NCBI RefSeq assembly: GCF_014282005.1
Contig: NZ_JACFTD010000001.1
Location: forward strand, 1-64,000
Source: Sporosarcina sp. BP05
GTDB lineage: Bacteria > Bacillota > Bacilli > Bacillales_A > Planococcaceae
Reading direction: 5' to 3'
DNA: 64,000 bases
A model generated the notes under the pieces. That model was not told the origin of the DNA. It saw only the letters and a program-made list of their open reading frames with translations, and made no database searches. Shown here in pieces: positions 9,728 through 19,431 of this stretch (position 1 is its first letter; the number at the start of each line of letters is the position of its first letter). A program made the translations under genes and the position numbers.

Positions 9728-10445
9728 TCTCCAAGTCTCCATTTCATCACATATTAAATATCCTACTCGCCTGTATCTTTGTTTTCAATTCGATGATAAG
9801 ATTTCTGCACTGTAGGTTGAAACAATAGACCTCAAGAACCATCTTCGTGTCACTCACCGTATACTAGGTCTCAATCACACCATCCAACAATCACATCCCT
9901 AAAATAACGGGAGATCAATATTAGAAGATGTTCATATACGTATTTTTTCAAAATGGCTTATTTGATACAGAACATAATTAAAAGTAAGTCGTATACAAAA
10001 CTACTACAATTTGAATTCTATTAGCTAAAACCTTATACTCAACCATTGATTGATGTCGGTTAAATATTGACCAAGCATTGGCTTTCTGGAAATGGTTACT
10101 TTTAGCTTCTTCTATGTTTCACGGATTTTTTTCATCATTGTTTTTACTTGGATCGACACAACATATACAAAATGAATACCGGTGATGTCTGTAATTCCTA
10201 TTGTGACACAAAAAGAAGAGCTCTTAAAGGAGAGACACGGTATTGCCTTAAAACTTCTGGCCATTTAGTGGTTGTCCTTGTTGTTTTTTATTCGATGATA
10301 AAGATTTCAATTTTATTGGCTAAATCCATAACGATAATGACATCATCTGGAGCCATTAAAACCGTCCCCGTGTCACATGAAAAACAGCCATACTCCTAGA
10401 CTTCTGGACACTCATTAATAATTGGGAGTTAAATGAACCTTTCAT
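9728..10445 (+). other. 720-bp stretch without a convincing gene
   Basis: No frame reads like a protein. Short matches such as TGTGACACGGGGACGG (minus strand, near 10363-10379) and TGTGACACA (near 10201-10209) recall the repetitive sequences often found beside REP/Y1-transposase elements in Firmicutes. This probably marks a decayed insertion that splits the polysaccharide locus into two transcription blocks. Confidence 0.3.
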
Positions 10446-11423
10446 CTAATTTGAAAGTTCGTCTTTCCTTCTAATAACCACACTATCATACATCATCATT
10501 AGCACATCTTCGTCATAATTTCCAAATTCAGGCTCATTTTCAATACCATTTAGATTATTGATTATTAACTTTATAAAATCAACGCCACATCCATATGCAT
10601 GCAAATATGCTCCACCAAATCTCGGATTAATTTCAGATAAATAATACTCACCATCTTTATAGAAGAAGTCTATATCAATCGGTCCATTAAATTTGAAGTG
10701 GGGTATAGCATTACGGATTATATTAACCAGTTCGTTATCTTTAAAGGATATCGTTTTATTAGCGCCACCTATTTTTGTTTCCAATTTTCTTTTTGTGAAT
10801 ATACTTACCGGTTTGTGAGTTACAGTATCAACGTAGACATCTGCATCGATATCATCACCATCCATGAACTCCTGAATAATTAAATTACTTTCATTATTAA
10901 AGATACTTTTCAAATCTTCAACTGAATTTATTTTTCTAGCCCCAACGCTTCCACTTCCAGTACGCGGTTTTACAAAAACAGGAAGTTTACAAGTTCCATT
11001 TTTATATTCGTTATGAAAAGAATTAAAATCCTCATAGGTTACTACAGTTTTTATATTGTTTTTGATTAAATACTTATACATTTCGAATTTATCAAAACAT
11101 ATTTCTGCTGTTTCTAGGTATGGGACAAGTACTTCCACACCAATTGCTTCAAATGATTCGCGGTTCTTAGATAGAATTTCAATCTCTGGATCAATAAATG
11201 TAGTAATGACATTTATATTTTCTCTCTTGCATATTTCCAAGACCTTTTCGAGATAATTGTTGTCTGTTATTTTAGGAACGATATATTGTTTATCAGCAAA
11301 ATATAAAGCTGGTGCTGTATTCACACAATCGGTTGCAATTATTTTGGAACCCTTATCTAAAGATGATTTAAAAACTTTAATTAATTCTGCTCTTCTACCT
11401 ACACTACAGAACAAAAAGTTCAA
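10446..11423 (-). CDS. ATP-grasp carboxylate-amine ligase
   Basis: 325 residues from a TTG at 11423 with AGGAAGG upstream. The N-terminus (MNFLFCSVGRRAELIKVF) is the pre-ATP-grasp Rossmann-like region. The ATP-grasp core follows, with the glycine-rich loop KPRTGSGSVGARKI near residue 155 and the metal-binding EINPRFGGAYLHAYGCG near residue 270. It resembles the CarB-like ATP-grasp proteins of polysaccharide loci, which join a carboxylate to an amine through an acyl phosphate. It is 29 bp from the NAD epimerase and near a PLP decarboxylase, so an amide-linked decoration of a sugar or its precursor is a reasonable inference. The substrates are unknown. Confidence 0.75.
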   Translation of the reverse strand: MNFLFCSVGRRAELIKVFKSSLDKGSKIIATDCVNTAPALYFADKQYIVPKITDNNYLEKVLEICKRENINVITTFIDPEIEILSKNRESFEAIGVEVLVPYLETAEICFDKFEMYKYLIKNNIKTVVTYEDFNSFHNEYKNGTCKLPVFVKPRTGSGSVGARKINSVEDLKSIFNNESNLIIQEFMDGDDIDADVYVDTVTHKPVSIFTKRKLETKIGGANKTISFKDNELVNIIRNAIPHFKFNGPIDIDFFYKDGEYYLSEINPRFGGAYLHAYGCGVDFIKLIINNLNGIENEPEFGNYDEDVLMMMYDSVVIRRKDELSN

Positions 11424-11452
11424 ATTTTTTCCTTCCTCTCAATTGTGTACTA

Positions 11453-12487
11453 TTATTCTTTATCTACTTCACTGTATAAGTTTTCATAAAATTCTTTAGT
11501 ATTCCATAACCTTGCAAAGGGTTCTTCAATCATCTCTTTCTTAATATCCTTCAACATATCAATATAAGAATATTGCGGCTGATATCCCAACTCAATCTGA
11601 GTTTTAGACATATCTAGTACTGACTGTAATGTATCTGGCTTACTTTCATCATATGTAATTACTGATTTTTTTTCCTCTGATGAAAAAACCTCAACAATTC
11701 CATGTATCATTTGATCTAGAGACACTCTTTCTTTAGCAGCAATATTATAGAACCCTCCAGCTAAATTAGAATCAGCCGCTTTAACAACCGCCTGTATAAA
11801 ATCCTTTATATAAACCATTTCTTTAACTCTTTCTGGGTTACCATAAATAGTTATTGGGTCACCATTTAATCCTTTATCCATCAACATCCTATATGGCATT
11901 TTTCTCATCTTTGTATCAGCAAAATGATAAGCATTTGGATGGTATTGGTATATTGTGAAAAACCTAAAAATAAACCTATCAATACCAAACTCATGGTGAT
12001 AGTGCTCAATTAAGTCTACCGCAGCATTCTTGGCAATAGCATATACACTATGGTCCCCTGTTAATGGGAAGCTTCTCTTAGCATCTGAAGACATCGGGTG
12101 TCCTGTTCCATGTAAGTGGAATAAATCATATGGTGTAGTTGGAAATATTATTTTTTTTATATGTTCTTCACGCATAAATTCTAATATATTCAATGTAGCT
12201 TCAGTAATCGACTTAATTAAAAGCTGTGGATCATATTCATCTCTAGATGGCAATTGCCCAGCAAAGTTTGCTACAATATCTATATTTTCACCTTTTAAAC
12301 ACTCAAAGTCACTCTTATTTATTATGTCTATAGAAAAATAAGGAATTCCTAGATTTTCATAAAATCCATTATCAGATTTCCTTTTCCCTGCTGCAATCAC
12401 ATCGTAACCTGCATTTTTAAAAGCAACAGCAGAATATGCACCTAGATTTCCTGTTGCACCCAGAACTAAAACTTTTTTACTCTTCAT
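11453..12487 (-). CDS. NAD-dependent epimerase/dehydratase (extended SDR)
   Basis: 344 residues with a GGGGTG site before the ATG. The dinucleotide motif LVLGATGNLGAYSA is at residues 7-20. A YAIAKNAAVDLIEHYHHEFG stretch near residue 150 supplies the catalytic YxxxK. The C-terminal substrate region (YIKDFIQAVVKAAD, then NIAAKERVSL) is that of extended short-chain dehydrogenases acting on NDP-sugars. It lies between the decarboxylase and the ATP-grasp gene, 16 and 29 bp away, so the three are probably translated from one message. It may make a keto or epimerised sugar used by the neighbouring enzymes; the exact reaction is not clear. Confidence 0.75.
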   Translation of the reverse strand: MKSKKVLVLGATGNLGAYSAVAFKNAGYDVIAAGKRKSDNGFYENLGIPYFSIDIINKSDFECLKGENIDIVANFAGQLPSRDEYDPQLLIKSITEATLNILEFMREEHIKKIIFPTTPYDLFHLHGTGHPMSSDAKRSFPLTGDHSVYAIAKNAAVDLIEHYHHEFGIDRFIFRFFTIYQYHPNAYHFADTKMRKMPYRMLMDKGLNGDPITIYGNPERVKEMVYIKDFIQAVVKAADSNLAGGFYNIAAKERVSLDQMIHGIVEVFSSEEKKSVITYDESKPDTLQSVLDMSKTQIELGYQPQYSYIDMLKDIKKEMIEEPFARLWNTKEFYENLYSEVDKE

Positions 12488-12502
12488 TATTTGACACCCC
12501 TT

Positions 12503-13672
12503 TTACTTAGTATGAATATCATAATAATCTCTTACTTTCATTCTTTTCCTAACCAAATCCAAGCTGTTTTTATTTTGTACATATACATCCGGAAAATATC
12601 TAATGAAAGGTCCTCCGAAAGTCATTGTATAAGCACCCACTTTTTCATAGATTAATCGGTCACCTATAGAAAGTATGTTTTCATCCAACAATGACATAAT
12701 ACGATCATGATCCATACATGTGTATCCGCATATTACTTGCTTTTCCAGTTTAATTCTTGCCTCGGTATTCTTCTCAATTCTGTATGTATAATTCTTCTTA
12801 GACCATAATGGATCAATGTTAATTCGACTTCCATCGGTTGTAACAATTCTTGTTCTATCGTTATCTTTTGTGTCTATCACTGATGTATGAAATTCAACGG
12901 CAGATCCAATAATTGCAGAACCAGGCTCAACTATTAACATTGTGGTTTCAATATTTACTGTGTTTTTTAATACCTCATGGATTGCAGTAATATAATCTGT
13001 TCCTGTAGGCTTTCCTTCCACGCCTCCGAAAAAACCTCCGCCAATATCAATAAAAGATGGCGAAATATTATATTTTTCAATAATAAATTTAGCATATTCC
13101 GCTAATTTTCGGTAGACACTCAAACTTCTTGTTACACTATTACAGTGAAAGTGTAGCCCGATTCTATTATTCATATCACCAAAACGAATAATCTCTATTG
13201 CATTCGAGAGTTCATCATTTTCATCAGAAAAACCAAATCTAAATCCATCTTCTATATAACCTATATCATTACTTTCAAATATAGATGTATCAATATTAAC
13301 ACGTACTCCGATATTGCCTTTACTTTCTTTTATATTACTTTTAAAGACTTCCAATTCATGTTGTGAGTCAATATTAACAATTGAATTCTTATTAATTGAA
13401 TCTAAGAAAGCAGCTTTTCCTTTTATAGGGCCATTGAATACTATTTCTTCCTCTTTATAACCACACAATAGAGCTAATTCGTACTCTTCATCTGATACCA
13501 CTTCCGCTATTACATTTTGTGTTTTTAGATGTTTTAATAACCATGGTAAAGAGTTCGTTTTTACAGAGTAAGCAATTCTTGAATTTGGCCATATTTTTTT
13601 TAGAGCGGATTCAAAACTCAGAATATTGTCTTCCAATTCTTCTTTATTAATTAAAAAAAATGGTGTTTCCAA
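12503..13672 (-). CDS. PLP-dependent decarboxylase (fold III, DapDC/ODC-like)
   Basis: 389 residues from a TTG with GGAGGAG seven bases upstream. The PLP lysine lies in IAYSVKTNS (K38). HFHCNSVTRS near residue 173, the phosphate-binding GGGFFGG near 217 and EPGSAIIG near 259 follow the order of group IV decarboxylases (diaminopimelate, ornithine, carboxynorspermidine). A C-terminal YTCMDHDRI near residue 320 corresponds to the CxxxD dimer-interface motif. It starts 4 bp after the sugar transferase stop. It is not beside lysine genes, so a special amine for glycan decoration is more likely than DAP decarboxylation. The substrate is unknown. Confidence 0.75.
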   Translation of the reverse strand: METPFFLINKEELEDNILSFESALKKIWPNSRIAYSVKTNSLPWLLKHLKTQNVIAEVVSDEEYELALLCGYKEEEIVFNGPIKGKAAFLDSINKNSIVNIDSQHELEVFKSNIKESKGNIGVRVNIDTSIFESNDIGYIEDGFRFGFSDENDELSNAIEIIRFGDMNNRIGLHFHCNSVTRSLSVYRKLAEYAKFIIEKYNISPSFIDIGGGFFGGVEGKPTGTDYITAIHEVLKNTVNIETTMLIVEPGSAIIGSAVEFHTSVIDTKDNDRTRIVTTDGSRINIDPLWSKKNYTYRIEKNTEARIKLEKQVICGYTCMDHDRIMSLLDENILSIGDRLIYEKVGAYTMTFGGPFIRYFPDVYVQNKNSLDLVRKRMKVRDYYDIHTK

Positions 13673-13676
13673 AATT

Positions 13677-14315
13677 TCACTCCTCCTTCGTTCCTGAAAA
13701 TTCCATCATAGTGTATTTTTTTGTTTCTTTATTATCAATGCCCTCTTTTTTTAGAACTGTATTAATTGTTTTATATATTATTATTAAATCTCCAAAAAAA
13801 GTGATATTTCTAATATAAAACACATCTAATTTAAATCTTTTTTCCCAGGTTATTGAATTTCTACCGTATACTTGAGAATATCCTGTTAATCCCGGCTTAG
13901 CATCATGTCTATGCTTTTGTTCTTCGTTATATAATTGCAAATACTTTACAAGTAATGGCCTCGGACCCACAATACTCATATCACCTTTAAGAATATTAAA
14001 CAACTCAGGCAATTCATCCAAGCTTGAGTTTCTTAAAAACCTGCCAAACTTTGTTAGTCTTATACCATCAGGCAATAATACACCTAATTTATCCCTTTCA
14101 TCAGTCATTGTTCTAAACTTATACATAGTAAATACCATCTCGTTCAGTCCGGGTCTCTCTTGTTTAAAAATTACTGGACTTCCTAACCTAGTCCTCACAA
14201 GAATAGCAACTATTAAAAGTACTGGACTTAGAACAATAATAGCGATTAAAGAAAGTATGAAATCCATGGGTCTTTTAAAATATTTACTATAGATACCACC
14301 TTTTGAATTTTTCAT
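13677..14315 (-). CDS. Priming sugar transferase (small phosphoglycosyl transferase)
   Basis: 212 residues from the ATG at 14315, whose A is shared with the aminotransferase TAA; a GTG four codons earlier (14327) is the alternative. One N-terminal hydrophobic helix (RPMDFILSLIAIIVLSP) precedes the cytosolic catalytic domain. Conserved parts are KQERPG, YKFRTM, RFLRNSSLDELPELFNILKG and SIVGPRPLL; the Asp-Glu pair in SLDELP is the expected catalytic dyad. It moves a sugar phosphate from UDP-sugar to undecaprenyl phosphate to start the repeat unit. The adjacent aminotransferase suggests an amino-deoxy sugar (bacillosamine type) as the first residue, which is an inference. Confidence 0.9.
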   Translation of the reverse strand: MKNSKGGIYSKYFKRPMDFILSLIAIIVLSPVLLIVAILVRTRLGSPVIFKQERPGLNEMVFTMYKFRTMTDERDKLGVLLPDGIRLTKFGRFLRNSSLDELPELFNILKGDMSIVGPRPLLVKYLQLYNEEQKHRHDAKPGLTGYSQVYGRNSITWEKRFKLDVFYIRNITFFGDLIIIYKTINTVLKKEGIDNKETKKYTMMEFSGTKEE

Positions 14316-15445
14316 TACTCTATCCACAACCCTTTTATAACTTTTACGACTCTTACCAAATCCTCTACCGACATCTTCGTATCACTCGGCAAACAAACCC
14401 CATCCTCAAACAACTTCCCAGAAACACCATCACCAACAAAATCATACTTCTCAAAGAAAGGCTGCATATGCATCGGCTTCCAAACTGGCCTTGATTCAAT
14501 ATTCTCTTTCTCAAGAGCCTCCATCACATCAATCGGTCTAACCTTGCCAGTTAGCACCATCGAACTTAGCCAGCAATTCGGCTCATCCCACTCATTACTT
14601 GGCATGAACTCAACACCTTCAAGTCCACCAAGCTCTCTTTTATAAAACTCATAAATATATCTCTTCTTTTCAACTCTTTGATCCAACACTTTAAGCTGTC
14701 CTCTACCAATCCCAGCAACAACATTACTCATCCGATAATTAAACCCTAATTCACTATGCTGATAATGCTTTGCCTGATCCCTAGATTGAGTAGCCCAAAA
14801 TCTCGCCTTACCAATTCTCTCTTCATCATTAGAAACAAGCATCCCCCCACCAGATGCAGTGATAATCTTGTTTCCATTAAAAGAGAAGATGCCATAATCA
14901 CCAAAAGTCCCTGTGTGCTTACCTTTATAATAAGTACCCAAAGACTCCGCAGCATCTTCTATAACCGCTACATTATGTTTCTTACAAATATCCATAATCT
15001 TGTCCATATCAGCGGATAACCCGTATAAATGAACAACAATTACCGCCTTTACTTCTGGATATTTCTCAAATGCTTCTTTCAATGCTTTTGGACTGATATT
15101 CCACGTTTCATAATCGCTATCTATAAAAACAGGAATCGCATTTTGATAGATAATAGGATTTGCGGTAGCAGAAAATGTAAGTGTTGGGCAAAATACAATA
15201 TCCCCTTCACCTACCCCTGCTGCTATTAAAGCCAAATGGATGGCAGCTGTTCCTGAAGACAGTGCTGCCGCCGCTTTAGAACCAACCTTTTCAGCGAGTT
15301 CCCTTTCAAAGCCATTCACATTTTCACCAAGTGGTGCTATCCAGTTTGTATCAAATGCTTCCTTTACGTATTCCATTTCATAACCCTGATCACTCATATG
15401 GGGTGAAGCAAGTAATATTCTTTCTTTCACTTTTATTGACTCCAT
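14315..15445 (-). CDS. DegT/DnrJ/EryC1/StrS-family nucleotide-sugar aminotransferase
   Basis: 376 residues. It has the family's ALSSGTAAIHLALIA near residue 60 and the PLP lysine in SFNGNKIITASGGG near residue 187; the GFNYRMSNV loop follows. It resembles EpsN/PglE enzymes that aminate UDP-4-keto-6-deoxy-HexNAc. The substrate would come from the CapD/EpsC-type 4,6-dehydratase encoded at 17.5 kb, and the product would feed the overlapping sugar transferase. The TAATG overlap with that gene shows translational coupling. Confidence 0.88.
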   Translation of the reverse strand: MESIKVKERILLASPHMSDQGYEMEYVKEAFDTNWIAPLGENVNGFERELAEKVGSKAAAALSSGTAAIHLALIAAGVGEGDIVFCPTLTFSATANPIIYQNAIPVFIDSDYETWNISPKALKEAFEKYPEVKAVIVVHLYGLSADMDKIMDICKKHNVAVIEDAAESLGTYYKGKHTGTFGDYGIFSFNGNKIITASGGGMLVSNDEERIGKARFWATQSRDQAKHYQHSELGFNYRMSNVVAGIGRGQLKVLDQRVEKKRYIYEFYKRELGGLEGVEFMPSNEWDEPNCWLSSMVLTGKVRPIDVMEALEKENIESRPVWKPMHMQPFFEKYDFVGDGVSGKLFEDGVCLPSDTKMSVEDLVRVVKVIKGLWIE

Positions 15446-16083
15446 TTTCTAGACTTCCTTCCCTAGCTAAGTTATTTTAGTAGAATAGCACTTAATTGGA
15501 ATCAGCTCTTCCAACAAACTACTAACCCACTAAATCTTATCTGCTTTAGATACTCACCTCGTACTATTTATTCAATCTACCCAACAAATTTGAAATAGAT
15601 ATTCACTCCACAACCACTCTAAACTAAGTTTCTTCCCATTATATACTCCATACAATCAATCGATAGTTCTCATAAAAAAACGCCCAAACCCTTATCCTGC
15701 AAGGGATACAGCGATAAGTCTAACTACTATACTCAGTCCCCAAATTTCGTATAATAAATTCCACATTTTCCAGGTAGTTCAGAAGCCCGTCATATCAACG
15801 TTATCAATTTACTACCACCACTTTTTTAGTGAAAAATCATCGTTTTTATCTATACATATTCTACCCAGGACCAGTATACACAATAAATAACCCCCATATA
15901 TTGTAGCACTAATAGATTTTTAACGCTTTTAACACACAATATCTTGTGTCTATTTATATAACATTCTCATTTCCATACCACCATTCAATCACATCAATAC
16001 TCTCTTTCCAATATCCATAGAAGAAAGTATCTCTACATACTTTCTTCTCATGAAGTTTTATTTACTATACAATTGTACAGTAT
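15446..16083 (+). other. 640-bp intergenic stretch
   Basis: No frame reads like a protein. Two weak hairpins were seen: CCCTT-ATCCTGC-AAGGG (15689-15705) and AGAAAGTAT / ATACTTTCT (about 16022-16046). It separates the processing part of the polysaccharide locus from the glycan-specific part and probably holds a promoter for the latter, but I could not pick one. Confidence 0.3.
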
Positions 16084-16414
16084 TTATAGATATGGAACAT
16101 CAGCAGGATCATCACAGATAGAATGCAAAGAGCATACTATCTTTCCATCCACATACCTAATCTCTCCATCATTAGGACAAATAATTTCATGATAACTTTT
16201 AAGCATGCTTTTAAAATGTTCTTCCGAATGTGTTGTTCCACCAGTATGACGAATTCCCATATGTTCTTTCTAAAGTATCTAGATTCGTATGGAAAACCTT
16301 TCTAGAAGAACTCTCAATAATTTTATCTACAGATACTGTGCCAATTAATACTAAAACACTCAAAATAACAATAACTGCAAGAACCTCAACTAATGTTAAA
16401 CCTTTTGAATTCAT
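16084..16414 (-). pseudogene. Type IV pilin-like protein, frameshifted
   Basis: The ATG at 16414 follows AAGG eight bases upstream. The start MNSKGLTLVEVLAVIVILSV is a classic prepilin leader: G then L-T-L-V-E with Glu at +5 and a hydrophobic helix. The frame stops at 16211. Another frame continues with EEHFKSMLKSYHEIICPNDG and ends at 16084 with two further cysteines. Joining the two frames in about 16215-16270 gives a 110-residue protein with a Cys-containing C-terminal domain. The simplest view is a small indel in a single gene. The gene lies between galU and the aminotransferase. Confidence 0.6.
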
Positions 16415-16500
16415 ATTATCTGCCTTCAATAATGCGGTTATTAGCCTATTAAAGAAACAATATACTATTCAAACGATTCCCTCACTGCAACTACAAAATT

Positions 16501-17385
16501 CTACAGTTTTTCCACTATTTCTTTTTCAACGATTTTCTTTAAATACATTAACAGCTCTTTATTAATCTCCGGATTCTGAAGCGCGAACTCAATCGTCGTA
16601 GTAATAAACCCTAACTTCTCCCCAACATCATACCGCTTACCCTCAAAATCATAAGCAAATACTCTCTGAATCTGATTCAACTGTTGAATCGCATCCGTCA
16701 ATTGAATCTCCCCACCAGCACCAGTCTCCTGCTTCTCTAGACACATAAAAATTTCAGGTGTAAGCACGTATCTCCCCATAATTGCAAGATTTGATGGAGC
16801 TGTTCCCTTCGCAGGTTTCTCCACAAAATTTTCAACTGCATACCTTCGTCCTGTTTGCATGGAAGGTTCCACAATTCCATATCGATGTGTTTCATTATCC
16901 GGCACAGTTTGTACACCAATTATGGAAGCATGCGTTTCCTCGTATTGATCGATCAACTGCTTCAATCCTGGTACTTCACTCTGAACAATATCATCGCCAA
17001 GTAAAACGGCAAACGGCTCATCACCGATAAATTTGCGTGCACACCAAACAGCATGTCCAAGTCCTTTAGGTTCTTTTTGACGAATGTAATGAATATCTAC
17101 TTTCGAAGACGCTTGTACTTTCTCAAGAAGATCAAACTTTTCCTTTTGGATTAGATTCTCCTCTAATTCAAACGAATAATCAAAATGATCCTCAATAGCC
17201 CGTTTCCCTTTTCCTGTAACAATAATAATGTCTTCAATTCCAGATGCAATTGCCTCTTCGACAATATACTGAATGGTTGGCTTATCAACAATCGGTAGCA
17301 TTTCTTTCGGCATCGCTTTTGTCGCCGGTAAAAAACGTGTGCCCAAACCGGCTGCTGGAATAATTGCTTTACGCACCTTTTTCAT
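16501..17385 (-). CDS. galU: UTP-glucose-1-phosphate uridylyltransferase
   Basis: 294 residues from [18 protein letters not shown], with GGGGG just upstream of this ATG; eleven more codons upstream lack homology. The nucleotide-binding [19 protein letters not shown] near residues 10-30, [17 protein letters not shown], and later [20 protein letters not shown] are typical of GalU/GtaB. It makes UDP-glucose from UTP and glucose-1-phosphate. The gene sits inside the polysaccharide locus about 100 bp after the CapD-like gene and feeds GalE and glucosyltransferases. Confidence 0.95.
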   Translation of the reverse strand: MKKVRKAIIPAAGLGTRFLPATKAMPKEMLPIVDKPTIQYIVEEAIASGIEDIIIVTGKGKRAIEDHFDYSFELEENLIQKEKFDLLEKVQASSKVDIHYIRQKEPKGLGHAVWCARKFIGDEPFAVLLGDDIVQSEVPGLKQLIDQYEETHASIIGVQTVPDNETHRYGIVEPSMQTGRRYAVENFVEKPAKGTAPSNLAIMGRYVLTPEIFMCLEKQETGAGGEIQLTDAIQQLNQIQRVFAYDFEGKRYDVGEKLGFITTTIEFALQNPEINKELLMYLKKIVEKEIVEKL

Positions 17386-17486
17386 TGCAATGCCCCCTAA
17401 CTGAGTTTTTATTTTCACGTGGAGCCAGGTACTTCCACAATACGAAAGGCGTAAATTGTGTCAATACTTAACACCCTTAGCTTTCC

Positions 17487-19316
17487 TTAAGCAGTCGTAA
17501 CTTCCTTAGCAACACTAGCAACCTTCCGATTAGCAAGTCCCACCAATATATCTTTCAATTCTCCATCATTCATATCAAGTAAGTTTCCTAACACACTCTC
17601 CATCTCAATCTTACCAACCGGCTCCGCCTTCCCAACAAATATCTTCGGAAATACATACTCACTCTGCCGTTCATTCTCATTCAATAACTCTTCAAACAAC
17701 TTCTCCCCAGGTCGTATCCCCGAATACTCAATCCCAATCTCACCTTCACTATACCCCGACAGCCTAATCAGGTTCTTCGCCAGATCCACAATCTTCACTG
17801 GCTCTCCCATATCAAGGACAAACACCTCACCGCCAGCAGCCAAAGTCCCTGCCTGAATCACTAGCCGTGAAGCTTCCGGAATCGTCATAAAGTATCGAGT
17901 CATCTCGGGATCCGTAACCGTAATCGGACCACCCTTAGCAATCTGTTGCTTAAACAACGGAACCACACTGCCTCTAGATCCCAGCACATTCCCAAACCGC
18001 ACAGCCGCAAATTTCGTCACGCTATCTTTCGCAAGATTCTGGACAATCATTTCAGCAAAGCGCTTCGTCGCACCCATGATATTCGGTGGATTGACGGCTT
18101 TATCCGTTGAAACCATGACGAAGTATGGAACGCCGAATGTATCTGCTGCTTCTGCAACATTCTTCGTACCGAAGATATTGTTTTTAACAGCTTCCATCGG
18201 ATTGGCTTCCATTAAAGGTACGTGCTTATGCGCAGCTGCATGGTACATAACATCCGGCTTATACTCACTGACAATATCAAAAATACGCATCCGGTCTTGA
18301 ACGTCTGCGATAATCGGAACGATTTCTATATCTGTTGAAACCTTTTGGCGTAATTCCATGTCTATGTTATAGATAGAACTTTCACCATGACCTAACAAAA
18401 TTAAGCGACTCGGTCTAAATTCACTCACTTGTCGACAAATTTCTGATCCAATGGAACCACCTGCGCCCGTAACCAGTATCGTTTTACCCGTTAGCTTGTC
18501 TGCGATTGCTTTTAAATCGAGTTGGACTTCATCGCGACCTAACAAATCTTCTATTCTTACATCTTGCATATCATTAACAGATACTTTTCCCGTCATTAAA
18601 TCTTCAATTCGTGGAATCGTTTGTGTTTGGACACCCGTTTCAATACATAATTTCATCAAGTCGGCCATTTGTTGTTTATCCATGGATGGAATGGCAATAA
18701 CGATTTTTTCGATGTTATTATCCTTAACGAAATAAGGGATTTGTTTCGTGCCGCCGACTACTTTCACATCAAAAATTTCGAGTCCTTGTTTCGTAGCGTC
18801 ATCGTCTACAAACAACACCGGTTTCATACCAGAATCAGCGTTTTGAAGGACTTGACGTACAATCATACTCCCGGCTTGTCCAGCCCCAACAATCATCGTC
18901 CGTTTGGCCTCTTTGTCCTCCCGGTAATTGATCGTATCCCGCATGATCCGCCATGACAATCTCGAGCCACCCAGAATCAAAATATGTAACATCCATGTGA
19001 GGGCAAGTGCCCGTATATAGACATCCTGTGTAAGGGTGAATTGGACAGCTGCGACGACGGCAATCGTTAATGTGACCGCCTGGAAAATCGATTTCAATTC
19101 ACCTATGGACGCATAGGCCCATGCCTTACGATACAGACCAAAACGCCACGCGAAGAAGTGATGGGCAATTTGAATGGTAATGGCACTAATCAGTAGCATT
19201 TCATTTGTAAATACGTTGATATACGGATGCAAGATGAAATAACCAATATAGATGGAAAACAGCACTATGAAGGAGTCCGCAATCGACAAGTATGTCATTC
19301 TCTTTTTTATTGACAT
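17487..19316 (-). CDS. CapD/EpsC-type NDP-sugar 4,6-dehydratase, membrane-anchored
   Basis: 609 residues. About four N-terminal membrane spans (residues 10-120) are followed by a CoA-binding-like Rossmann domain (MIVGAGQAGSMIVRQ near 140) and a catalytic SDR domain (VTGAGGSIGSEICRQ near 283, VSTDKAVNPPNIMGATKR near 400). This is the architecture of PglF/CapD/EpsC enzymes that convert UDP-GlcNAc to the 4-keto-6-deoxy sugar. The ATG has an AGGAG site. It is the fourth gene of the kinase-led operon and is likely to supply the aminotransferase at 14.3 kb. Confidence 0.88.
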   Translation of the reverse strand: MSIKKRMTYLSIADSFIVLFSIYIGYFILHPYINVFTNEMLLISAITIQIAHHFFAWRFGLYRKAWAYASIGELKSIFQAVTLTIAVVAAVQFTLTQDVYIRALALTWMLHILILGGSRLSWRIMRDTINYREDKEAKRTMIVGAGQAGSMIVRQVLQNADSGMKPVLFVDDDATKQGLEIFDVKVVGGTKQIPYFVKDNNIEKIVIAIPSMDKQQMADLMKLCIETGVQTQTIPRIEDLMTGKVSVNDMQDVRIEDLLGRDEVQLDLKAIADKLTGKTILVTGAGGSIGSEICRQVSEFRPSRLILLGHGESSIYNIDMELRQKVSTDIEIVPIIADVQDRMRIFDIVSEYKPDVMYHAAAHKHVPLMEANPMEAVKNNIFGTKNVAEAADTFGVPYFVMVSTDKAVNPPNIMGATKRFAEMIVQNLAKDSVTKFAAVRFGNVLGSRGSVVPLFKQQIAKGGPITVTDPEMTRYFMTIPEASRLVIQAGTLAAGGEVFVLDMGEPVKIVDLAKNLIRLSGYSEGEIGIEYSGIRPGEKLFEELLNENERQSEYVFPKIFVGKAEPVGKIEMESVLGNLLDMNDGELKDILVGLANRKVASVAKEVTTA

Positions 19317-19431
19317 CTTCTTACTCTCCTTCCATCAAATTGTTCGAATACTTCCATTATAGCAGTACCTTTTAACCAAAGATACAATAATTATCATTTA
19401 TTATTTAATATCCCAGTCCAATAGTAGCACT

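Noticed and set aside
10148-10399. 83-codon plus-strand frame
   Set aside because: No RBS and no motif; the region looks like a decayed insertion with REP-like fragments.
15689-15705. Hairpin CCCTT-ATCCTGC-AAGGG as a fourth RUCCU-type RNA
   Set aside because: The outer stem and second hairpin of the other three sites are missing.
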